Assembly: GCA_002286715.1 (NCBI GenBank)
Contig: NSJX01000013.1
Location: 14,860 to 78,859 of the forward strand
DNA: 64,000 bases
Reading direction: 5' to 3'
DNA from: Dentipellis sp. KUC8613
Lineage: Eukaryota; Basidiomycota; Agaricomycetes; Russulales; Hericiaceae
Position numbers and translations under genes: made by a program. A model generated the notes under the pieces. It saw only the letters and a program-made list of their open reading frames with translations, had not been told where the DNA came from and ran no database searches. Every line of letters starts with the position of its first letter. Position 1 is the stretch's first letter. Positions 57,120 to 64,000 of this stretch are shown piece by piece.

Positions 57120-60100
57120 TCAGTCATGTACCTGTAATACCGTGTCCTCCTCTTCCGAGCCGTCACTCCCGTCCGCTTCTACCTGCGCCGGTTTCTCCTC
57201 CTCCTTCACTTCTGCACCGTCCTCCGGCTTTGTCGCGGCTTCAGTCTCGGCTTCAGTCTCGCCTTCTTGGTCGGTATTGGCAGCGAGTTCAGCAGGCTTG
57301 GAGTCGTCGTTTGTCTCTAGCGGTGTCGAGTCTTTAGGCTTGTCAACGGCTTCCTCGCCTTCTAGAAGCTCGCCAGACACGAACGACTCGCTCAGCGAGC
57401 TGACAGTCGAAACTGCCATGTCGAGCACGGCCTCTACGCGCTTGCGCAAATTCTCGTTGTCACTCTCCACAGTCTACAAACAGGCCGCACGTTGAGTAAG
57501 TGCTGCACCGAAAGCCAGACAGCACGCACCATAGACACGAGGTTAATCCGCGCGTCGGCCTCGTCCAGCTGGATCAAGAACGACGGCTCCCCCGTGGAGC
57601 TCTCGCCCTGCTCCGCCTCCTCTGTCTCGTCCGGCATGTGGTACTCGACGTCCCCGAAGTGTGCCTCGAGGAACATGCCCAGGCGCTGTATCCGCGTCAT
57701 CGGGTTCGTGCTCGTCTCGTGGCTCGAGTGCGGGTGCTGCGTGTGGTTGCAGGTGTGCGAGTGGGCCGTCACTGTTTCGCGGTGTCAGTTCAAAACTGGG
57801 CGTTTGAGGATGCATTGGTTTTGATATTGGGTACTTACATTTAACGGAGGCGGGGCTCTTGTCGATGTCGTTCAGCAGCGCGAGTGTCGAGTCTGCGATC
57901 ATGTCGTTCGCTGCGCTCGAGTCCCACTCCAGGACGAGCTCGTGCTCGCCCGTATGCTTGACATCAATGGCGCCCATCACCTATGAGCGGTTCTCAGAAA
58001 CACAACATATGAATGAGACGATAAAACATACACGCATGGTCGGGATGCCATCTTTGTCGACACCCTCCTCGACACTCCCGTACATGCCCTCCAGATGCCA
58101 CCGCACGAGGTCCCAGCCGACCCCGAGTGCGATCGCCTGCCGCTGCGTCACGACGCAGGTCGTCAGCCCCGCGAAGTCGCGCAGATCGCGCGGGTCGAGG
58201 AGGGTGTACGAGTAGTCCTTCGCGACGAGTAAGCCAGAGATGACGTCGTTTTGTTTGGGCGGTTTTGCAGCGAGACTGCCAATAGCCTGCAAAAATAGAC
58301 GATTAGAAGCTGCAGCGAAATTGAGAATGGAGCGCCTGAGGATTTTACGAACTTTGGCCACGCGTTCACCGCGGAAGGTCAAATGCAGCGTCTCCAGATT
58401 CCGCGGCATGTGGATTTTGACATCTTCGTCTTTGTTCTTGAAGCGCGACTGTAGCGCCGCGCGCAGACGGCCCATGGCCGTCTGTTCTCCATGAACAAGG
58501 ACCTATGCATAAAATTTTTGAGTATTTGAGCAATCATTTTGCTGAAAGTGAATGGACGGACGATTTGGGGAGCTTTGACGAGTTCGATAAATTCTGCATT
58601 CTGCATGTAGTCGACATGCGCGCTGAAGGAAATGTAGTCGATCGAGAGCTTGCGTGGGATGGTGACGCCCTTCGTGGACGTGATTTCATCGGGCTCGTTC
58701 ATGATGTCCTGGAGGGTTAAGAGTACTCATGAGCCAAGGTTCGCGTTGCGGGTCAAGGTGAAGGACGGAGGAACGGCGGGATGTTCGAGACCGGACCAGA
58801 GACGGGGGTTGAAAGAAAGGATACATTCATCTCGTATATACATGAGCTAGAGATACTGGGCCTCCTCCGCCAAGTATGCCGTGTTAGATCGAGTTGACTC
58901 ACCCGAGCCATAGTACCTTCGATTGAATAGCCTGTCACGATGAGCCCGTTGCGCGAGTCGGGGGCCCAGAGTTCGAGGAGCTCGCGGCTCGGTCCGGTCT
59001 GCATGAAACCAGGACTCGCCAGGACCACACAGGGAGGACCTTCCGCGATCTTGCGCTCCCAACCTCGGCTTTGTGGGACGTTGGAGATATGTCTACAGAA
59101 ACATAAATGCTAAGATTGCATGCCCGGCAAAGTCGCATTGGGAAGACTCACTTGAAGACAAATGGATTATCGCGTTTCGCGAATCTTGACCGGATGTTGT
59201 TGTTCATTGTGTGGATGTACGTCTGGTATACAGCCATACATTTCCTAGCAAGACTTGACGCATAGTATATGGGGACATTATGAAGGTCGGGGTGCTTCTT
59301 CCAGTACTCGTCAAGGATAAGTAAGAGCTCTTGCGCTCGACCTAAAGCAAACGCCGGTAACAAGACATGGCCACCCCGCCGAATGATAGAGTGCACTAGG
59401 TTAGTAAACCGAAGCTCTTTCTCTTCTCGTGGCCCGTGGTTCTGAACACCATATGTGCTTTCCACGATAAGAACGTCTGGCCGCACAGGCGGGACTTCCG
59501 CTTTTACAAGATGTCGGTCTTCCTCTCGAGAGTAGTCGCCCGTGTAGAGGATCTTCAGACCTGCGATGTCAATGAGATACATGCAGGCACCGAGTACATG
59601 GCCAGCGTGATAAGGAATGAATGACACTCCGGGGCAGGGGTTGATCAGTTGATGTGTGGACACTGGGATAACAGACGCGAGGGACATGGATAGATCCAGA
59701 GGCGAAACTAGAGCATCCGTTGCAGAATTGCTAGGAAGAAGTTCATTGCCTGCATTCGGACAAGCATAGACAAGAGCGTACCTCATACGAACAAAATCCT
59801 GCATCATATATCTGTGTACGGCCTTTGTTGGATGCGTCATATAAACCTTCCCTTTACCGTCCCGGAAGTTCGTCTAGATGCCAGTAAGGTAAGCTTCGTT
59901 TCAGTCTAAAGGAAGGAGACAATACCTTCTCCATAATATACGTCAATGCAGCGGCATGGTCCAAATGGAAGCTACAAAGAAAGATGAGCATATGAAACCT
60001 ATAGAAGAAAGGAGGGACATACTGCGTAATGAGAATAGCATCCACCGTACTCCAGTCCAACTCATCCACGAAAGGCAGAGATGCCATGCCAGAGTAAGCC

Positions 60101-60219
60101 GGGTGGACGCCCGTGTCGAGTACAATTGTCTTGTCCCGGTATTGAAGGACGCAACATGACCGACCAACTTCTTGACCCGCACCGAGTAGGGTGATGCTTA
60201 ATGACGGAACGTCGGCCAT
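57120..60219 (-). CDS. YSH1: mRNA 3'-end processing endonuclease (CPSF73/Ysh1)
   Basis: The zinc-dependent nuclease that cuts pre-mRNA before polyadenylation, in the cleavage and polyadenylation factor complex. The start [20 protein letters not shown] is followed by the metallo-beta-lactamase motifs: [20 protein letters not shown] (the codon for the first His is split by an intron at about 60023), [27 protein letters not shown] and [10 protein letters not shown]. The beta-CASP segment contains [18 protein letters not shown] and [20 protein letters not shown], then [13 protein letters not shown] and [14 protein letters not shown]. The C-terminal CPSF73 domain includes [14 protein letters not shown], and an acidic Glu/Ala-rich tail ends TVLQVHD. 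Metal ligands look intact. The tail is longer and more acidic than in most relatives. Confidence 0.94.
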
Positions 60220-60473
60220 GGTAGTCGTGGTTTGTGGGGTGAAAACGCTTGTAACTGTCTTTCCCGAAAAGCTTAAACCACTCCTTGTGATATCTCAAAG
60301 GCTGGCTGAGCTACCACCGGCGGGGCGAAAAGCAAGACTGGTGGTAGCAGATGAAGAGCTTCACTTGCAAGCGCAAGTCGAGGCAAACAGTGTAGAGTAC
60401 GTGAAACATATTACGTAAATGCGTTTCTCTGAAATTTCATGAAATCCCCTCGCTCATCCTCTCCACCGACTGC
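60220..60473. promoter_or_regulatory. Divergent promoter YSH1 / small Lys-rich gene
   Basis: Only 254 bp separate the two divergent start codons, so the promoters must be shared or overlapping. No specific site is claimed. Confidence 0.45.
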
Positions 60474-60791
60474 ATGCCTCCTCGTTCGACAAAGAAAGCC
60501 CGTGTGGTTGCATCGAGGCCGGCCAAGCATGCCCAGGCGAAACAGTCTGCAAAGAAAGCCGTGAAACTGCACAAGATGTCGCGGTCTCAGGCTGCAGAAG
60601 CGACCGCTTCTCTGGATGCTCAATTCAAGGCCATCCATCCAACAGTATGTAGATCTTCGTGGAAGTTGGAGGTTCACTCATCCTCTCTGTATTTGTAGAT
60701 TAATACGGGCGGGCGTCCCAAGGCCCCAGCGCGCGCTGCTGTTCCCGAACAATCAATCCACGAGCTGGCGCAAATCATGGGCGGCCTCTAA
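60474..60791 (+). CDS. Small Lys/Ala-rich protein (87 residues), unrecognised
   Basis: Exons 60474-60644 and 60699-60791 (264 nt including the stop) with a GTATGT...TTTGTAG intron. The protein starts MPPRSTKKARVVASRPAKHA, is strongly basic in its first half, has LHKMSRSQAAEATASLDAQF, and ends with a short hydrophobic helix-like piece (SIHELAQIMGGL). The clean intron, the frame kept through it and the position in a tight divergent pair with YSH1 argue that it is real. Basic composition suggests a nucleic-acid-binding or ribosome-associated role, but no family is recognised. Confidence 0.7.
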
Positions 60792-61274
60792 CAACCTGGC
60801 CGACGGCCCACGCTCATAGTCCTCAATGGAGGCAAAGCCCTTGTGAGTGTATCCTGCAGGACGACTGGGACGACTGTTGAGCGGAGACAATAGCAGGCAA
60901 GCCAGCCAGCGGCGTCTCGACCCCATGAAACATCTTGCTCCAGTACCTCCGGTCAAGCATCCTCACACAACTTGAGAACCTCGAGCTCATCAATGATCAG
61001 AGGTGTATCACGCGGCTTGGATCAAAGCAGGGATGAAGTTCATTGCGCCTACAGTACCTACAGTTATCGCCAGTACACATACAATAGATAGGTAACCAGC
61101 GCAAAAGCCATACAACAACTATATCCACAGCGAAGAAGAAAGAAGTGTATAAAAAAGCAAAAAAAAGAACAAAACTTCCACACAATCATACATCTGAACG
61201 CTATATTCAGCAACACCTGATACCCAACACCCAACAACACGCAAACCGTCGTCTCATCGTAACACGTAACGTCG
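60792..61274. other. Convergent intergenic region
   Basis: About 480 bp of 3' flanks, A-rich near 61130-61200 on the plus strand. No gene seen. Confidence 0.45.
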
Positions 61275-64000
61275 TTAGTTCATATCCTCCCAGTTCGGCC
61301 TCGGCGCGCCAATCGACAGCTTGCCCATGAGCTTCCTCTGCCTCAGGTTCTTCACTTCGGTATTGATGAGATCCCGCAGCCGCTCCAGATCCAAACTGCG
61401 CTCCGCGCGCGAGCCCATGAGCAGGTTCCGCCAGATGCCAGCCGCGGCGACAGAGTTATCGATGCCGAGCTGCATGGGGCGGTGGAGACGGACCATCTTC
61501 TGCATGAGATGGTCGGGGCTGGGATATATAGCATTAGGCCAGGCTATGCGGATCGCGAACCACCATCCAAGAGGCTGATACCAGATTGGGTTAGACATGT
61601 CATCATCACTAGGCCGGAGTACAGACTCAGATGCACTCACGCGGCCATCAGGAAGACAACGCTCCGGGTATGAATCATAGGTGGTCAGAGTACCATCGGG
61701 GAGTGAGAAGCTGGGGGAGAAGTTCAGAGGCCGTTCTACTAGCGCGTCGTTCGGGAAAGACACTCACCGGTGCACCACCCAATGGTTGGAGTCTGACCGA
61801 TGCTTAGCCAGCACAATTAACAGCCTAGGCATGCCCTCTAGTCCGAACGGGTGCCAGAGCTCTCGGAGCATCCCAGATGCGTCACCATGTCGGCCGTTGA
61901 AGACAGCGTTGCTGATAGCATCTGCCATGTTCGGAGGAACAAAAAGACGGTCAACGCGACCAGGCGGGCTATCTGTCATCTTGCTCCGGACGTAGCGCTT
62001 GTACGTCTGCGTAGACCAGATGCTGAGAGCAACCTCGTCGACCTGACTACCCCGCGTGGTGCTGTTAAGTGCATTGTCCAACTCGCTGAGAGGCCAGACA
62101 ATAGCCCAGTTCAGCAGACGCTGGTGAATGCGCTGCCATGGCGGCTGTGCGGCTGTTTCGCTGTTGTAGTCGCTGGGCTGCTGCCATACCTGGCCTGCAG
62201 GCGGGATAGCTACGTCCCGGCGACCATCGTTCGGCAGAGGTGGGAGCGGAGGAGACGAGGCTCTGCGATCATACCCGCCAGGATTCGAGTCCGGTATCTC
62301 GGGCATGCCAGATTCGGTGATTGCAGCCTGAGCATCCGGGTCGTCTTCGTCATACTCGCCATCATCTCTTGCAAGCTCCCAGGTCTTGTGGGACACAGCA
62401 GACTGACTGCCGCCAGGTCGTACCCTGAGTTTATAAAGCTCCTCCTCGAGGTACTGCTGGCCAGGAGACTCGATCCGGTCATTCGTATACTCGCTGAGCC
62501 CATGTCCGTCTTGGGTTGTCGGCTCGCCATAGCGGCGCGCAGTCTGCGTTTCGTCGTCGTCATCGTACTCGTCTTCTTCACGCATGCCGTGAGTTGAGCC
62601 ATCGTGGTGATGCATGGAACCAGAGAGCGTGTGACCATGGGTGGAGTCGACGATCCGCATGTCAGAGTCAGGAGGCAAGTACATCGACTCGTCGTTGATG
62701 GTGCCCGTGGGTTGGGTCTGGATGTTGACGGTCTGTGTCATGGGAGACTGGGTATACCTGTCTACCTCGGAGGCAGAGTACTGGTGGCCGTTGTACTTCC
62801 TGTCGTCGACGGAGGATCCGCTCTGCGAAGCTTTCAAGCTGTCGATCTTCGGCCCGAGACGCTCGATTCGCTGTTGCATGAGGATCATGTTCTGCATAAG
62901 CTCCTTGGCCCATTCAGGAGGTTCCTGCGACGATACTTTTCATCAGTATTGTGCACTTATCTGGGAGATGAGAGGAAGGCGAACATCAGGCAAGGAAGGC
63001 TGGTAGTTGGTGTCCAGATGCACACTCGGATCGTGGTTGTGGAATGACTTCCGGTACTCCTTGATGCTCTATTGTGGCCTAGTTAACAAGTGCACTCCGT
63101 TCTATATATAGTCACATACCTCGTTGTCGAACTTCATGCCGAGCTTTTTGACCCTAGCCTTGACAGCCTTGCGGACGGCTTTCTTGACGATCTCATGTTG
63201 CATGGGGTCGTCGAGCTGGTGCAACAAGACACACAAGTCCATGTCATGGAAGTGGGAGAAGTGCTCTGGCTCCAGCACGGACGTTGCTGCGTACGAGGTG
63301 CGTGGCGTCTTGTGGCCCCGGGAAAGCAAGTCCCGCACAAGCTCCTCTTCGTCCTCATTGAGACCGTCGGGGTCGGACAAGGGCGATTGAGGGCGAGAAG
63401 GTGTGGGGGTGGCGTGCGCATCGCGCACCGAACGCTTGGTCGGCGAGCCATTCATCCGCTGCTGAGCTGATATCTCCGAACGAGTAGGCTGAGCCGCATG
63501 CATAAGATCCTGATCGGTGGCAGCATGTCGGTATGGGGAGAAGGGCCGTTGACTCTGGCCATTTCGAGAGGCAGACATCGCGGACGCTCCGTTTTGGGAC
63601 CGCACTGCGCCCAACGATGAGCAGGATATTACTATCGGCATGTATCACCACTCACCATCGCCATTTACACGAGACCGGGATTGCTGCGACCTCGCCTCTG
63701 CCTCCGATCCTTCTACTGGCCTGAGCGAGGGTTCTTTCGCAACAGACTTCGCAACAGTTCTGTGCGACTTGACCTGGGAGGGTGAATCCGACGGCGACAG
63801 AGAGGGAGCGCGAGAATGGGATCTATGGTAAGATTTCATCTGAGACGAGCTGCCGATGTTGCTCTGGACGGTTGGGCTTGCAGGGAGAGGTGGGTAGACA
63901 GTCGAGAGCTTCTCGCTGGCACGTGTCTTCTGCGTTGCACGAGAGTGCGCTGATGGAGCATGGGAGGCATGTGATCGTGGAGTGTTCGACCGAACGTCAT
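61275..64000 (-). CDS. Unassigned protein with an Ulp1-like C-terminal region, 5' end beyond the right edge
   Basis: The visible chain: a Ser/Arg-rich part open to the edge (SNTPRSHASHAPSAHSRATQ...); an exon from about 63612 (VRSQNGASAMSASRNGQSQR, LEPEHFSHFHDMDLCVLLHQ, MQHEIVKKAVRKAVKARVKK); SIKEYRKSFHNHDPSVHLDT; a long exon with the coiled-coil-like EPPEWAKELMQNMILMQQRI and an acidic linker; then WQRIHQRLLNWAIVWPLSEL, DRLFVPPNMADAI, RLLIVLAKHRSDSNHWVVHR, FSLPDGTLTTYDSYPERC and finally MQLGIDNSVAAAGIWRNLL. It ends NWEDMN. The order [W..PLSELDNALN]-[FVPPN]-[NHWVV]-[YDS]-[Q..DN] parallels Ulp1/SENP cysteine proteases, but the expected catalytic Cys is missing. This relationship is my inference; no function is assigned. 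Confidence 0.7.

Noticed and set aside
62281..62310. tRNA B-box-like sequence (GATTCGAGTCC)
   Set aside because: Falls inside a coding exon and has no matching A-box or cloverleaf around it.

Overview
The window is nuclear DNA of a filamentous basidiomycete, most likely an Agaricomycete close to the polypores. The evidence is gene architecture (many 45-80 nt GT-AG introns, closely spaced genes on both strands) and lineage-typical families: DUF6535 and DUF6534 membrane proteins, a NACHT/STAND NTPase with the mushroom-type N-terminus, and small BTB-like paralogues. No rRNA, tRNA, CRISPR or bacterial-style feature was seen. Exon structures were worked out by hand from splice sites, reading frame and family motifs.

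Left part (1-11.5 kb), accessory in character: an AT-richer NACHT NTPase gene, damaged near its 3' end, whose linker is encoded by four tandem 57-60 nt mini-exons; a gene-poor stretch; a 1.07 kb foldback transposon with 365 bp inverted repeats and TA target duplications; a relic of the DUF6535 3' region; the meiotic recombination gene MND1 in nine exons, including a bare ATG exon and a 15 nt microexon; and the intact DUF6535 gene.

Middle part (11.8-38 kb): a type II phosphatidylinositol 4-kinase (LSB6); a Tat-SF1/Cus2 splicing factor head-to-head with the first of three BTB-like genes; a decayed copy of the Tat-SF1 5' end head-to-head with the second BTB gene, showing that the pair was duplicated as a block; the third BTB gene; the fungal 21.3 kDa complex I subunit; a UPF0643 gene; an unassigned Ser/Pro-rich gene; a gamma-glutamyltransferase; and signal peptide peptidase followed by a degenerate copy of itself.

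Right part (38-64 kb): about 3 kb of GC-rich DNA without a convincing gene; a large AreA/Nit2-like GATA nitrogen regulator; a Sec7-PH ARF exchange factor; an unassigned membrane protein; a DUF6534 seven-helix protein; the cleavage/polyadenylation endonuclease YSH1 (CPSF73), divergent from a tiny Lys/Ala-rich gene; and, running off the right edge, an unassigned gene whose C-terminal half resembles an Ulp1-type cysteine protease lacking its cysteine.

The neighbours do not form one pathway. The main story is local duplication and decay (mini-exons, DUF6535 3' end, Tat-SF1/BTB block, signal peptide peptidase) between housekeeping genes.
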